Positions 43,040 through 54,076 of a DNA stretch of 64,000 nucleotides are shown here, piece by piece. The stretch comes from Theropithecus gelada. Taxonomy: Eukaryota > Chordata > Mammalia > Primates > Cercopithecidae. How positions within the stretch are numbered: position 1 is the stretch's first letter; each line of letters starts with the position of its first letter. The stretch spans positions 82,961,578 to 83,025,577 of the forward strand of contig NC_037681.1 of assembly GCF_003255815.1 (NCBI RefSeq). Direction: 5' to 3'. Both the position numbers and the translations under genes were made by a program. The notes beneath the pieces are model-generated. The model saw only the letters and a list, made by a program, of their open reading frames with translations, was not told where the DNA came from and ran no database searches.

Positions 43040-43210
43040 AGACCCCGCCTCTGCACACTGGTACATGACTCTAGTCAAATTACCTAAACTCTGAGTCTCA
43101 GTTTCCTTCTCTGTAAAATGAGGATAATAATAGAACCTGTCCCATAGGCTTGTGGAGAGGATTAGCGCATGTGAAATGCCTGATAAGTGTTAATGAATAT
43201 TGGCTCTTAT
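43040..43210 (+). mobile_element. MIR SINE
   Basis: TCTGAGTCTCAGTTTCCTTC, TCTGTAAAATGAGGATAATA, GGCTTGTGGAGAGGATTAG and ATGCCTGATAAGTGTTAATG follow MIR in sense. Confidence 0.95.
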
Positions 43211-43741
43211 TAAGGAAAATGAGACTCAAAGCAGATGAAGGGTGATCTTTCTGTTCCCCAGTGCTGCTTGTCTTACCTAATATATCAGAGGGAGATGTGA
43301 GGAGGGGAGCATTCAGTTCTAGGCTACACATTGTCTCTAAAAGCATTTATGGAAACTTTCAGACCATGATCCTAACTCATGCCATGCTTCCTCAGACTCC
43401 CTGAGAGCTGGGATGACACAGTGGGAGGTGCTGCCTTAGTGTGCAGAGTGGGCCTCCATGGTGCCTATCCAGGAGTACTGAGATCACTGGGTGGGCACCT
43501 CAATCCCTGGTCCCTGTTGCCTCATCTGTGAAACAACGGGGATACCAGTGTGACTCTAAGCGTAGACCACAGACCATAGCCTCATTTTTTGGTGCACCTG
43601 AAGGAAGTTAGAAATGCAAATCTCAGCCATCCCCCTCCAACTCCCCTCACACAGACTTACTAAGTCAGAATCTCTGGAACAGGGATCTGAGAGCTTGTAT
43701 TTCTCTTTTCTTTCTTTCTTTCTTTCCTTTTTTTTTTTCTT

Positions 43742-43782
43742 CTGTGTGTGTGTCTGCGTCTGTGTGTGTGTGTGTGTGTGTG
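43742..43782. repeat. (TG)n microsatellite in an Alu tail
   Basis: Two TG runs joined by TCTGCGTC, lying between a TTTC/T-rich tail and the antisense Alu start, so probably grown from the tail. Confidence 0.95.
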
Positions 43783-43980
43783 ATGGAGTCTTGCTCTGTC
43801 GCCCAGGCTGGAGTACAGTGGCGCAATCTTGGCTCACTGCAACCTCTGCCTTGCAGGTTCAAGCGATTCTTCTGCCTCAGTCTCCTGAGTAGCTGGGACT
43901 ACAGGCATGCAGCACCATGCCTAGCTAATTTTTGTATTATTAGTAGACACAGGGTTTCACCATATTGACCAAGCTGGTCT
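43783..43980 (-). mobile_element. Alu, 5' part missing
   Basis: Antisense right arm and part of the left arm, stopping at ATTGACCAAGCTGGTCT where the next Alu begins. Confidence 0.92.
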
Positions 43981-44578
43981 TTTTGTTTGTTTGTTTATTT
44001 GAGACAGAGTCTGTTGTCCAGGCTGGAGTGTAGTGGTGTGATTCCAGCTTACTACACTCTCCACCTCCCAGGTTCAAATGATTCTCCTGCCTCAGCCTCC
44101 TGAGTGGTTGGGACTACAGGCACCAGCCATCACGCCTGGTTAATTTTTTAATTTTTATTTTTTTTAGATGGAGTTTCGCTCTGTTGCCCAGGCTGGAGTG
44201 CAGTGGTACGATCTTGGCTCACTGCAAGCTCTGCCTCCTGGGTTCATGCCATTTTCCTGCCTCAGCCTCCTGAGTAGCTGGGACTACAGGTGCCCACCAC
44301 CACGCCCGGCTAATTTTTTTATTTTTAGTACAGACAGGGTTTCACCGTGTTAGCCAGGATGGTCTCGATCTCCTGACCTTGTGATCCACCCACCTCGACC
44401 TCCCAAAGTACTGGGATTACAGGTGTGAGCCACTGTGTCTGGCCAATTTTTGTATTCTTAATAGAGACAGGGTTTCACCATGTTGGCCAGGCTGGTCTTG
44501 AACTCTTGACCTTAAGTGATTCACCCACCTCAGGCTCCCAAAGTGCTGGGATTACAGGCATGAGCCACCGCGTCCAGC
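43981..44578 (-). mobile_element. Alu split by an AluY
   Basis: 43981-44151 (tail to CACGCCTGGTTAATTTTTT) and 44445-44578 (AATTTTTGTATTCTTAATAG to CCGCGTCCAGC) join into one antisense Alu. Confidence 0.93.
44152..44444 (-). mobile_element. AluY-like, nested
   Basis: Full-length antisense copy ending TGTGTCTGGCC, inserted in the linker of the older Alu; AATTTTT flanks both sides. Confidence 0.94.
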
Positions 44579-44619
44579 AGAGTTTGCATTTCTAACATGC
44601 TCTCCGGGTACTTTTTTTG

Positions 44620-45570
44620 CCTGCTGAAGTGGAGAACCTCTGGGTTCTGACGGTGGATTGTCAGAGGTCTTCACAGACTCGAGTCCACAGAGGCCTTCAG
44701 GTGCCAACGCAGGGGCCTCATGGCTGGGCTTCCTGGGTCCCCACCCTGGGTCAGTGCAGGCCTTAACCAGAGCAACTCCCCTGGGGTTTTAAGAAAACGA
44801 ATGTTCCCCTTCTCACTCATTAGACATTAGAAACTTCTGGGCTGGGGTCAAGGCCACTTTTGTAATTTGCGGGGTCCAGTGCAAAATGAAAATGCAGGGC
44901 CCTTATTCAAAACACGGGAGGAAAGCTTTTTTCCTTTCTTCTGTGGCCTCCCATGTCACAGTGGGACATGGGATTTATTTTGTGATTTAATATCATGCAC
45001 CCTTCAGGCATGGGGATACAGACAAGATGAGTACAGACCCTCACCAGCTTCCGGACCTTCCTGAGGAAGCTGCAGTTTACAGAGAAACCTCTGAGTTCTT
45101 TTTGGAGCAAAACTGACTGCAGTAGGGAGAAAGCCGCGCAGCTGGCAACAAGCAGGTACTTAGGGTGATTAACGAATGCATTTGAAAATTCCCTCCTGCT
45201 TCAGCCTCAGCCTGCACCTGAGCTCTGGTCTGCAGCAGTACATTTCCGGATAATCTCTTTTGACAACTGAGAGGGCAGCCAACCCACAAGACTAACCCAA
45301 TTACAGCGAAAGAGAGATCTGGCTGCTCCCTGTTGACAAGGTGAACACAAGGGCATCCCCTTTCGGGGACTGTGGTGCTTCCGGACCGGTGGGCTGCCGG
45401 CACGGGAAGTACTTTCCTGCTCCAGCATCTTGAGATACTTTTGCTTTGTGACAAACGGTGGCTGTCACTCCTGGGCTGTGTCAATTCGGCACAATCTGCT
45501 TGCACCCCCATAGCTGGGCCTGATACTTCAGCCCAGGAAGAGATACGCAATGGTAAGAGCCCTTATCCGG
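44620..45570. other. Longest low-repeat stretch of the middle region
   Basis: No repeat recognised. Holds the longest ORF of the window (157 codons, minus strand, 45077-45550), which resembles no protein I know. AGATACGCAATGGTAAGAG at 45540 is a fair donor-like site on the plus strand. An unannotated exon cannot be excluded. Confidence 0.45.
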
Positions 45571-45574
45571 GATC

Positions 45575-45690
45575 AGAAAAGTTGAGGTCTCTGGTCCCCT
45601 ATCTTGCTGTGTGGCTTTGGGTAGAGCATTCAGTCTCCTTGGGCCTCAGCATTCTCTTTTGTAATATAATAAGGTGTTAAAGTAGATTAC
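45575..45690 (+). mobile_element. MIR fragment
   Basis: TCTTGCTGTGTGGCTTTGGG, TTCAGTCTCCTTGGGCCTCA and TTTGTAATATAATAAGG follow MIR core order. Confidence 0.85.
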
Positions 45691-45839
45691 CCCCAACTCT
45701 TCTCTCTTATTAACATTCCATGTGGGTAAGGATGTAAGAGAGAGTTTTCAGTCTATACTGTTAGTTTTACAGGTAGAGCTGTAAGAATGTAGGGTGGAGG
45801 GGTTATACACCAAAACAAGGGTTGGGGTTTCATCACTGA

Positions 45840-46030
45840 AGGCCAAAGTGTCCAGTTAAAGAGTTTGGCACTTCTTCATAGGCAATAGGGAGTCATTGAA
45901 GGCATCTAAAGAAGGAAAGGGATACGTTCAGAGCTGAGCATTAGGAAGAGGAAGGGGAAGCGATGTTTCAGAAGAATTGAGGATGGAAAAGAAGCCAGCT
46001 AAGTAGTGACCACATGTGCACACACCTTTT
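45840..46030. repeat. Ancient dispersed repeat, unassigned
   Basis: AAAGAGTTTGGCACTTCTTC, GGCAATAGGGAGTCATTGAA and GGAAAGGGATACGTTCAGAG parallel GGACTTTGTTCCTTATTCTA and GGGGAAGCCATAACGGGG at 51655-51720. Confidence 0.5.
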
Positions 46031-46226
46031 GCACTTCCTGGACAGCACCAGGCTGCCTCCCTAATTCACAGTCCCACCAGCAAGCTAAGGGAGTCCTTAT
46101 TTCCTCATAATCTATCACTTGGCATTGTCAGACCTCTACATTTTTGCCAATGAGATGGTTAGGAATTGGCATGTCATTGTACTAATTTGAATTTGCATTT
46201 CCTTGGTTAGTAGTGCAGTTGATTTC

Positions 46227-46329
46227 ATTATATTGCCCAGGCTGGTCTCGAACTCCTGACCTCAGGTGATCCTCCTGCCTTGGCCTCCCAAAGTGGCGGG
46301 ATTACAAGAGTGAGCCCCTGCACCCAGCC
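46227..46329 (-). mobile_element. Alu left-arm fragment
   Basis: ATATTGCCCAGGCTGGTCTC to CCCCTGCACCCAGCC, one arm only. Confidence 0.88.
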
Positions 46330-46345
46330 CATTTTTCTTTTTGTA

Positions 46346-46644
46346 TTTTTTTTTTTTTTTTTTGAGATGGAGTTTCACTCTTGTTGCCCAGGCTGGAGTG
46401 CAATGGTGTGATCTCGGCTCACCGCAATCTCCGCCTCCCGGGTTCAAGTGATTCTCCTGCATCAGCCTCCCAAGTAGCTGGGATTATAGGCATGCACCAC
46501 CACACCTGGCTAATTTTGTATTTTTAGTAGAGATGGGGTTTCTCCATGTTGGCCAGGCTGGTCTCGAACTGCCAACCTCAGGTGATCTGCCCCCCTCAGC
46601 CTCCCAAAGTGCTGTGATACAGGTGTGAGTCACTGCGCCCGGCC
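46346..46644 (-). mobile_element. AluS-like
   Basis: T-tail of about 18 and both antisense arms to CTGCGCCCGGCC. Confidence 0.95.
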
Positions 46645-46827
46645 TTCTTTATGTATTTTAAAATCTGTTTTATTCCCCTACAAATTCTGATACTCACCTT
46701 TTGTCAGTTATTTGCGATGCAAATGTACTTTTCTAGTTTGTCTTTGCACTTGGGTTATTATGGTGGCTTTAAAAAACTAGTCATAGATAACTGTAACCTA
46801 GTTTAATTTTTATTAATTTAATTTATG

Positions 46828-47119
46828 TTTTTGAGATGGGGTCTCTCTCTGTCACACAGGCTGGAGTGCAATGGCATGATCATGGTTCACTGTAGACTCT
46901 ACCTCCCAGGCTCAAGCAATCCTCCCACCTCAGCCTCCAGAGTAGTTGGGCCCTCACGTATATGCCACTATGCCTAGCTAATTTATTATTATTATTATTT
47001 GTAAAGACTAGGTCTTGCTATGTTGTCCAGGCTGGTCTCGAACTCCTGGGCTCAAGCAATCCTCCTGCCTCAGCCTCTCAAAGTGCTGGGATTACAGGTG
47101 TGAGCTGCCATTCCCGGCC
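46828..47119 (-). mobile_element. AluJ
   Basis: Diverged antisense dimer with a TTATTATTATTATT linker (46984-46999) and AluJ-type GGGCTCAAGCAATCCTCCTG. Confidence 0.92.
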
Positions 47120-47345
47120 ATCAACATTTTTACTTATGGTTTGTTCTTTGGTGTCTTTTTAGGACTTCTCTACACTTAAATCATAAACCTATATTTTCTA
47201 AAAGTTTTAATAATTTCCTTTTACCTTTAAGTCTTTGACCCATATTGAATTTATTTTTGTGTATGGCATAGGTAAGGATGTAATTTTATCTTTTTCCATG
47301 TGGATACCCAGTTGTCCTGGCACCATGTATTGAATGGTTCATAGG

Positions 47346-47976
47346 TCAACTCCACTGCCCAGGGTGAGGCAACAACAAAGCACTGGTTCTCAGGGTTGTG
47401 CAAGTTCATGGCCAGCAGCAGAGAGTGAACACCTGCTTAAGTTTTGCGCCCTGGGCACCTCGCTTGCCTCTCCCTGCATGCCTGGCCCGGCTGCTGCTTT
47501 CCGCACCTGGGAATCCAGCCCAAGGTGAGGGGGCTTCTCTTGTCACTGACAGTCCCTGACACACACAAGACTTTGTGTCTCCTGCTTAGGAATGTTGGTT
47601 CCTGATACAGAAGAGGCTTTGTGAAGGAGGAAAAGGAACTCTGGAATTTCCTATCAGCTCTGGAGGTGTTAGGAGGAGTGCCTGGGAATAGGGCAGTTAT
47701 GGTGAGACCTTTCGGGGTGAGAGTCAGGAACCTTGTGCCCCAGAGGTGCTGTTTGAGGCTTCACAGTTTTCTGAGGCTTCTGGGGGCAGGACGCTGGTAC
47801 TTACATGGCCTCTCCCCTCTGCGCTGTCAGGAACGAACCCTGGAGTGCCTGGTACTTGTGGTTCTGCCCCCTGCCTTCTCCATAGAATATGGAAGGCACT
47901 TACAGAGCACCCTAGAAAGTTTAACCTACTGCACGGACGTGGACTCAGCAGTAGAAGTAGAGAAAATTTTTCCTCT
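47346..47976. other. Low-repeat GC-richer stretch
   Basis: No repeat recognised. CAGCCCAAGGTGAGGGG near 47521 looks like a splice donor, and a 149-codon plus ORF (47621-48070) ends inside the following Alu; neither is enough to call an exon. Confidence 0.4.
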
Positions 47977-47981
47977 TCTCA

Positions 47982-47988
<7 letters not shown>

Positions 47989-48012
<24 letters not shown>

Positions 48013-48295
48013 TGAGACAGAGTCTCGCAGTGTCGCCTGGGCTGATATGCAGTGGCACGATCTCGGCTGACTGCAACCTCCACCTCCTGGGTTCAAGCGA
48101 TTCTCCTGCCTCAGCCTCCCCAGTAGCTGGGACTACAGGTGCGTGACACCACGTCTGGCTAATTTTTGTATTTTTAGTAGAGACGGAGTTTCACTATGTT
48201 GGCCAGGCTGGTCAACAAACTCCTGACCTCGTGATCCACCCATCTCGGCCTCCCAAAGTGCTGGGACTACAGGTGTGAGCCACTGCGCCCGGCCA
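47989..48295 (-). mobile_element. AluS-like
   Basis: T-tail of about 25, both antisense arms; exact 12-bp TCTCATTCTCTT at 47977-47988 and 48296-48307. Confidence 0.96.
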
Positions 48296-48462
48296 TCTCA
48301 TTCTCTTCTAATTGCACCTGGGAGAAAAGCTAACCTATAAAGCCCCTCCCTGACAACACTTGCTCATCTGCCTCTGTTATCCGCTAGAGACTGGGCCTCA
48401 GGCTTGGGAGCCTTGGTGAGTTATGGTATCTGACCAGATATTTAGTCAATTGTTTTGTTTTT

Positions 48463-48742
48463 TGAGATGGAATCTCACTGAGTTGCCCAGGCTGGAGTGC
48501 AGGGGCACAATCTTGGCTCACTGCAACCTCCGCTTGCCGGGTTCAAGCAATTCTCCTGCCTCAGCCTTCCGAGTAGCTGGGATTACAGGTGCCTGGCACC
48601 ATGCCCGGCTTATTTTTGTATTTTTTAGTAGAGATGGGGTTTTGCCATGTTGGCCAGACTGGTCTTGAACTCCTGACCTCAGGTGGTCTGCCCGCCTCGG
48701 CCTCCCAAAGTACTGGGACTGCAGGCGTGAGCGCCCGGCCAC
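48463..48742 (-). mobile_element. AluS-like
   Basis: Antisense copy. ATTGTTTTGTTTTT lies on both sides (48449-48462, 48743-48756). The 5' end is shortened (GTGAGCGCCCGGCC). Confidence 0.95.
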
Positions 48743-48756
48743 ATTGTTTTGTTTTT

Positions 48757-49060
48757 GTTGTATTTATTTGGGAGGAGTTACTTTCTATTCTTGCAAGTCA
48801 TGGCAGTTTGCTATTAATGATGCCAGTAGAGCATTTCCTTTTGAATACATTTATTTAAGCAAAAAAGTATGCCTTATGTCTGTAAAATCACATTTGTGTG
48901 TATATTTGGAGAAAGACATGTAGGAAAGGAGGAATCGAAATGTTGATGGTGGTTTTCCCTGGGTGATGAGATTTCAGGTGGTTTTTGGCTTCCTTATGCT
49001 TTTTTGTGTTGTTTGCATTTGTTATAATGAGCATACATTGAGTTACATAATCAGAAAATA
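48757..49060. other. Possible ancient repeat, unassigned
   Basis: GGTTTTCCCTGGGTGATGAG, TTGTTATAATGAGCATACAT and ATAATCAGAAAATAA have the feel of an old dispersed repeat tail, but I cannot name it. Confidence 0.35.
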
Positions 49061-49095
49061 ACTATATTTATTTATTATTATTATTTTTATTATTA

Positions 49096-49380
49096 TTTTT
49101 TGAGACAGTCTCACTCTTTCGCTCAGGCTGGAGTGCAGTGGCGTGATCTCGGCTCACTGCAACCTCCGCCTCCTGAGTTCAAGCAATTCTTGTGCCTTAG
49201 CCTCCTGAGTAGCTGGGATTACAGGTATAAATCACCACACCTGGCTAATCTTTGTGTTTTTAGTAGAGATGGGGTTTTGCCTTGTTGGTCAGGCTGGTCT
49301 CGAATTCCTGACCTCAAGTAATATGCCTGCCTCAGCCTTCAAAAGTGCTGGGATTACAGGTGTGAGCCACCATGCCTGAC
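49096..49380 (-). mobile_element. AluS-like
   Basis: Antisense dimer after a TTA-rich tail (49066-49100), ending CCACCATGCCTGAC. CAGAAAA precedes the tail and follows the element. Confidence 0.94.
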
Positions 49381-49797
49381 AGAAAAAAAGTATTTTTATT
49401 ATGGAAAGAGGTATATGCACTTAAAAGAACATATTAAGTGAATAATAATACAAGGAATATATTTGTCAACATGTTGACTAAAGTTGGGAAACCCAACTCA
49501 CAAAATAGCAACTGAGGGAGAATGTGGGGCTTGCTTTGGGAGGCTGTGTGGGAGAAGAGGGGACAACTGAATGCAAGCACAGAAGGATCCAAGATGGGCT
49601 TCCTGTCCTGGGACCTTGTAGCTGCCGCCAACCAGCGGCTGAGCTCTGTCCTTTCAGTGTTGTTCACAGGATTCCATTTCAGAGTCTCGGTTACAACTTT
49701 TTAATCAGGGACATATCGATCATTTGCTGAGGTCAAGGTTGAGTTTCGGTGATGTGTTATTTACCTTGCCAGGATCGGGTAGACAAGAGGAAACTTC
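49381..49797. other. Low-repeat stretch
   Basis: No repeat recognised; overlapping ORFs of 60-77 codons are not credible. Confidence 0.4.
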
Positions 49798-49820
49798 GTC
49801 AGGGGTCTTGCTATGTTGCC

Positions 49821-50587
49821 ATTTTAGTCCATCCTCATACTGCTATAAAGAAATAGCAATATGAGACTGGGTAATTTATAAAGAAAAAGAGGTTTAGGCC
49901 GGATGCGGTGGCTCACACCTGTAATCCCATGACTTTAGTAGGCCAAGGCTGGTGGATCACCTGAGGTTAGGAGTTTGAGACCAGCCTGGCCAACATGGTG
50001 AAACCCCATCTCTACTAAAAATAAAAACTTAGCCAGGCATGGTGTTGCGCACCTGTAATCCCAGCTACTTGGGAAGCTGAGGCAGGAGAATTTCTTGAAC
50101 CCAGGAGGCGGAGGTTGCAGTGAGCTGAGATCGTGCCACTGCACTCCAGCCTGGGAGGTTGCAGTGAGCTGAGATTGTGCCCCTGCACTCCAGCCTGGGC
50201 GACAAAGTGAGACTCCATCTCAAAAAAAAAAACAAAGCAAAAAAACAAAAAAACAGAAAAGAGATTTAATTGGCTCACAGTTCTTCAGGCTGACAGGAAG
50301 CATGGCTGAAGAGGCCTCAGGAAACTTTCAATCATGGCGGAAGGTGAAGGGGAAGCAGGCATGTCTTACATGGCTGGAGCAGAAGGAAGAGAGAGAGGGG
50401 GACATGCTACACCCTTTTAAACAACTGGGTCTCATAAGGACTCACAGACTCTAAAGGCAACAGCAAGGGGGTAATCCACCCCCATGATCCAACCACCTCC
50501 CACCAGGCCCCTCCTAGAGACTGGGAAGGATTGGGAATTATAACTTGACATGAGATTTGGGCAGGGACACAAATCCAAACCATAGGA
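49821..50587 (-). mobile_element. MST-type MaLR LTR, split by an Alu
   Basis: TTTTAGTCCATCCTCATACT, ACTGGGTAATTTATAAAG, then after the Alu TTAATTGGCTCACAGTTCT, AATCATGGCGGAAGGTGAAG, CTCATAAGGACTCACAGACT and CAAACCATA form a full antisense MST LTR. Confidence 0.9.
49896..50255 (+). mobile_element. AluS-like with a 45-bp internal tandem duplication
   Basis: GGAGGTTGCAGTGAGCTGAG through CACTCCAGCCTGGG occurs twice in a row (about 50108-50197) with two differences. GAAAAAGAGGTTTA before and GAAAAGAGATTTA after suggest the target duplication. Confidence 0.94.
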
Positions 50588-50639
50588 GTTACCCAGCCTG
50601 GTCTTGAACTCCTGGCCTCAAGCAATGTCTCTTGGTTGA

Positions 50640-51287
50640 GAGCACTGGCTTCTCCTCATTGGGCTGTCCTTGTCTGCAGGGTGACCACTGTGTGGCTCCT
50701 ATCCCAGACACTTGGCAGCTGGTGCCAGGCCCATGGTACTGGCCTCTCCTAGGGAGGGCATAATTTAACAGGAGCCCTCGGCCAAAGGATTCCTGATGTG
50801 TAGCCTTGGGAACCCTAGGCTCACTGCCCTTAGGAAGAGCCTTTTTTCAGATCACAGCCTAAGTTACTGTTTAATCTTTAATAGGGCCAGCACCATAGTC
50901 CAGACGCAATAAGAAGCAGACAAGTAATCTCAGCCCTTCTTCCTTGGGAACTTACTTAGCTTCACATCTAATTCTGGTTCCGGGCATCTAATGTGGGACA
51001 GATGTGGGGTAGGAGACAGTATCTGCCAATCATATTGTCCTTATTATGATTGGCATCAATATAAGGACAATATAAGGATAAGGACCAAGTAGCTGATACT
51101 AGCACTGTGGGAGGACCAGATAGTCACTGTCCCTGTTCTCTTGGAGGTGGCAGGAAGCAGCATGTGGCAGAGAAGTGGGGTTGCCACAGGACACAGTGTA
51201 GGGCTCTGGAGGCGGGGTGGGGCAGGGGGCCTGAGCAGGAAACCTTTATGCTGAGACACAAGGAGTTTGCCAGGTGAAAACAGGTAG
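50640..51287. other. Low-repeat stretch
   Basis: No repeat recognised. CAATATAAGGA recurs near 51057 and 51068, a small local duplication. Confidence 0.4.
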
Positions 51288-51790
51288 GGAGGTGCGGCCC
51301 AGGAAGAGATCCTGTGCAGAAATCCTGAGGCAGGAGGGATGTGGTATCCAGTTGAGAGTTGCCCTTTAGGCGGCTAAAGAAGAAAGCACAGGCTGGCGAC
51401 CCCTGGGGAGCAGATGAGCCCGGGGGGATGGACAGGGCCAGATCCTGTGGGACTGCCTAGGGCAATGGTTCCCAGTGGAGGGCAATTTTGTCCTCCAGGG
51501 ACATCTGGCAAGGTTGTCACAAGTGTGTTGGGGGATGCTCCAGGGATGCTGCTAAACATCCTGCAATGCAGAGGATAGCCCCTGACAATAAAGAATTTTC
51601 CACTCCCAAATGTCAGTAGTGCTGAGGTTGAGAAACCCTCTTCTAGGACCACTTGAAGGACTTTGTTCCTTATTCTAAAGCCAAGGGGAAGCCATAACGG
51701 GGTTTTACGTAGGAGACGATCAGATTTCTGTTGTAGAGTATTCTGTGTGGCTGCTCTGAGGAATTTTGAGACCTAACTGTTCTAATTCAG
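51288..51790. repeat. Ancient dispersed repeat split by MER5A
   Basis: AAATCCTGAGGCAGGAGGGA and GGCCAGATCCTGTGGGAC lead into MER5A; CACTTGAAGGACTTTGTTCC, GGGGAAGCCATAACGGG and GTGTGGCTGCTCTGAGGA follow. Same unnamed family as 45840-46030. Confidence 0.5.
51463..51640 (+). mobile_element. MER5A (hAT-Charlie nonautonomous DNA transposon)
   Basis: CAATGGTTCCCAGTGG, TGTCCTCCAGGGACATCTGG, GGATGCTGCTAAACATCCTG and GCTGAGGTTGAGAAACCCT give MER5A over its whole 178 bp with the terminal inverted repeats decayed. Confidence 0.93.
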
Positions 51791-52035
51791 AACCACTCTT
51801 GGTAGTTGTGGATCCATTCTCCAGCTTGGGAATTTCCAGCCTCTCTGATTTTCTCTCCCCGATCCCCACACCCACACCTCCAGGGCTAAGCTTTTGGCTG
51901 CTTTGTGACCATCTGGGTTTCTACCAGGGCAAGGAAACCAAAACAGATATTTACTAAGAGCTAAGCAGGGCAGGGGTTTTTCCACTCCACACAATAGGCA
52001 TAGCACTAGGGCCTACAAAAGTGTTTAAGGCCTAT

Positions 52036-52396
52036 GTGGCAGGCAGAAAACTGCCCCTGCAAAGATGTGCACGTCCTAATCCCCCAAACCTGTGAATATG
52101 TTACCTTACATGGCAAAGGGATTTGGTAGAAGTGATTAAGTTAAGGATCTTGAAAAGTGGGAAGATTATCCTGGATTATCTGGGTAAGCCCAATGTAATC
52201 AAAAGGGGCCTTCTAAGCGGAAGACAGGAGGGTCAGATTCAGAGGCAGTGTGATGACAGAAGTAGAGGACAGAGAGATTTCCAGATGCTGCTGCTGGTTC
52301 TAAAGATAGATTAAGGGACCAGAATTCCAAGATAAATTTGTGTGCCACCAAATTTTTGGTAATTTGTTACACAACAACAGGAAACTAATACAGCCT
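52036..52396 (+). mobile_element. MaLR-like (MLT1-type) LTR
   Basis: AAAGATGTGCACGTCCTAAT, CCTGTGAATATGTTACCTTA, TTATCCTGGATTATCTGGGT, GGTAATTTGTTACACAACAA and AAACTAATACAG in order. Sense copy of the family split at 6440-8445. Confidence 0.8.
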
Positions 52397-52526
52397 AGAA
52401 AAAGTTTTTATTAACTCTGAAATAAAAGAGGAAAACTGCAAACTAGATATTAATAAATGCCATTTATTTTAAAATTTGTTTTTTAATATTTAATAAATAC
52501 AAAAAAGTATAAAGATTAATACAACA

Positions 52527-52830
52527 AGCCGGGCACAGTGGCTCACATCTGTAAGCCCAGAATTTTGAGAGGCTGAGACAGACGGATTGCTTGAGGCCAG
52601 AAGTTCAAGACCAGCCTAGGCAACATAGGGAGACCTTGTCTCTACAAAAAAAAATTTAAAAATTAGCCAGGTGTGGTAGTACGTGCCTCTAGTCCCAGCT
52701 ACCTGGGAGACTGAAGCAAAAGGATTACTTGAGCCCAGGAGTTCAAGCCTGCAGTGAGCTATGATCAGGCTACTGCACTCCATTCTGGGTGATGGAGTGA
52801 GACTCTGCCTAAAAAGAAAAAAAAAAAAAA
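52527..52830 (+). mobile_element. AluJ
   Basis: AluJ states (GGATTGCTTGAGGCCAGAAG, GACCAGCCTAGGCAACATAG). AAAGATTAATACAACA before and AAAGACTAATATAACA after are a 16-bp duplication with two changes. Confidence 0.94.
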
Positions 52831-52893
52831 AAAGACTAATATAACACACAAGTAGGTAGTATTACCCACCCAACCTAAGAAATAAAGCATCTC

Positions 52894-53040
52894 TTTTTTA
52901 TTTTATCTATTTTTTTTTTAAGAATAGAGATGGGTCTTGCTATGTTGCCCAGGCTGGTCTCAAACTCCTGGGCTCAAGCAGTCCTCCCACCTCGGCCTCC
53001 CAAACTGCTAGGATTCCAGGTGTGAGCCACCATGCCTGGC
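52894..53040 (-). mobile_element. Free left Alu monomer (FLAM-like)
   Basis: A single antisense arm with its own T-rich tail, flanked by AGAAATAAAGCAT at 52878-52890 and 53041-53053. The duplication shows it inserted as a monomer. Confidence 0.9.
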
Positions 53041-53056
53041 AGAAATAAAGCATTTC

Positions 53057-53900
53057 TAATACAGCCAAAGAATCTTGCAGACCCATATTGATTTCATTCC
53101 CTTTTGTTCCTTACAGAGGTAATCAATATCCTAAAGTTGGCATTTATTTTTCTCATATTTTTAATAAATGTATCCCCAAACAATATGTAGTATTGCTTTG
53201 CATGCAACTTTATATACATGGCATCATAGTGTATTTTCTTATGCTGCTTGATTTTTGTGTCAAACGTGTTTTGAGAATCATTCTTGATGTGTATGGCAAC
53301 TATATTTATATTACCCTATTGTATGAATATATCCTACTTTATTCTGCTGACAAACATTTAGGTTGTTACCAGTTGGGGCTATTACAAACCAAATGGCCAT
53401 GAACACATTTGTACCTGTCTCATTGTGAATTTCTGCAAGGGTTTCTCTAGAGTTAATTCCCAAGAGTGAAACTTCTGGTACCTTGGATAAATAGCTTCTC
53501 CAGAGAGTTCAAACCATTCTTCAGAGAGACTGGGCCAATCAAAATTCAACTGGTGATGCATAGAATTCTTGGTGATGGTGGTATTGTTATATTTTTGCCA
53601 ATATAGTGAATGTAAAATAACATTTTATTGTGATAAAAACTTTTATTTTCTGGATCACTATGGAGTTGAGCATCTTTTCCTATGTTTACAGAGCATTCCT
53701 ATTTCTTCTGTGAATTGCCTGTTCATCTCTTTGCCCGCTTTTCTGTTGGATTGATGGTCTTTTTCTTATCATTTTGTAGAAATTCTTTGTATTGTTTTGA
53801 GTACTACTCCTTTGTAGCTATATGTGTTGCAAATATCTTCTCCCATTTTGTGGTTTGTCTTTTCATGAACATATGTTGTCTTTTGATGAAGAGTCTGTTG
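53057..53900 (-). mobile_element. L1M (L1MC/ME-like) ORF2 region
   Basis: CATGGCATCATAGTGTATTT, CAAACATTTAGGTTGTTACC, GTTGAGCATCTTTTCCTATG, GAATTGCCTGTTCATCTCTT and GTTGCAAATATCTTCTCCCA are antisense L1M phrases over about 840 bp. Confidence 0.92.
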
Positions 53901-54076
53901 AGGCAGGAATATCGTCTTATCCCAAGGCAGGATTTGGGCAGAAATTCAGTTCCATGATCCACCTAGGATTATGTTTCAAGGCTCGACTGGTGAGGATAGT
54001 TAAGGTGTGTAACTGGCACTGGACCTCAGTGTTGGGAAGTAATGGGGCATGGTGTGGACTGTAGCAAGCTGGAGAG

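Larger units (their letters stand above)
46035..47345 (-). mobile_element. L1M ORF2 region, split by Alus
   Basis: 46035-46226 (TTCACAGTCCCACCAGCAAG, TTGAATTTGCATTTCCTTGG), 46645-46827 and 47120-47345 (TGGTGTCTTTTTAGGACTTC, ATGTGGATACCCAGTTGTCC) are consecutive antisense L1M pieces. Confidence 0.88.
49798..50626 (-). mobile_element. Alu monomer fragment split by an MST LTR
   Basis: 49798-49820 (GGGGTCTTGCTATGTTGCC) and 50588-50626 (TTACCCAGCCTGGTCTTGAAC to CCTCAAGCAAT) are adjacent parts of one antisense Alu or FLAM left arm. Confidence 0.75.

Noticed and set aside
45077..45550. 157-codon minus-strand ORF as a gene
   Set aside because: No recognisable domain, no support from splice or promoter context, and ORFs of this size occur by chance in 64 kb; kept only as a low-interest finding.
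47621..48070. 149-codon plus-strand ORF
   Set aside because: Its end is encoded by the T-tail and arm of an antisense Alu (run of F residues), and its start lies in unremarkable DNA.
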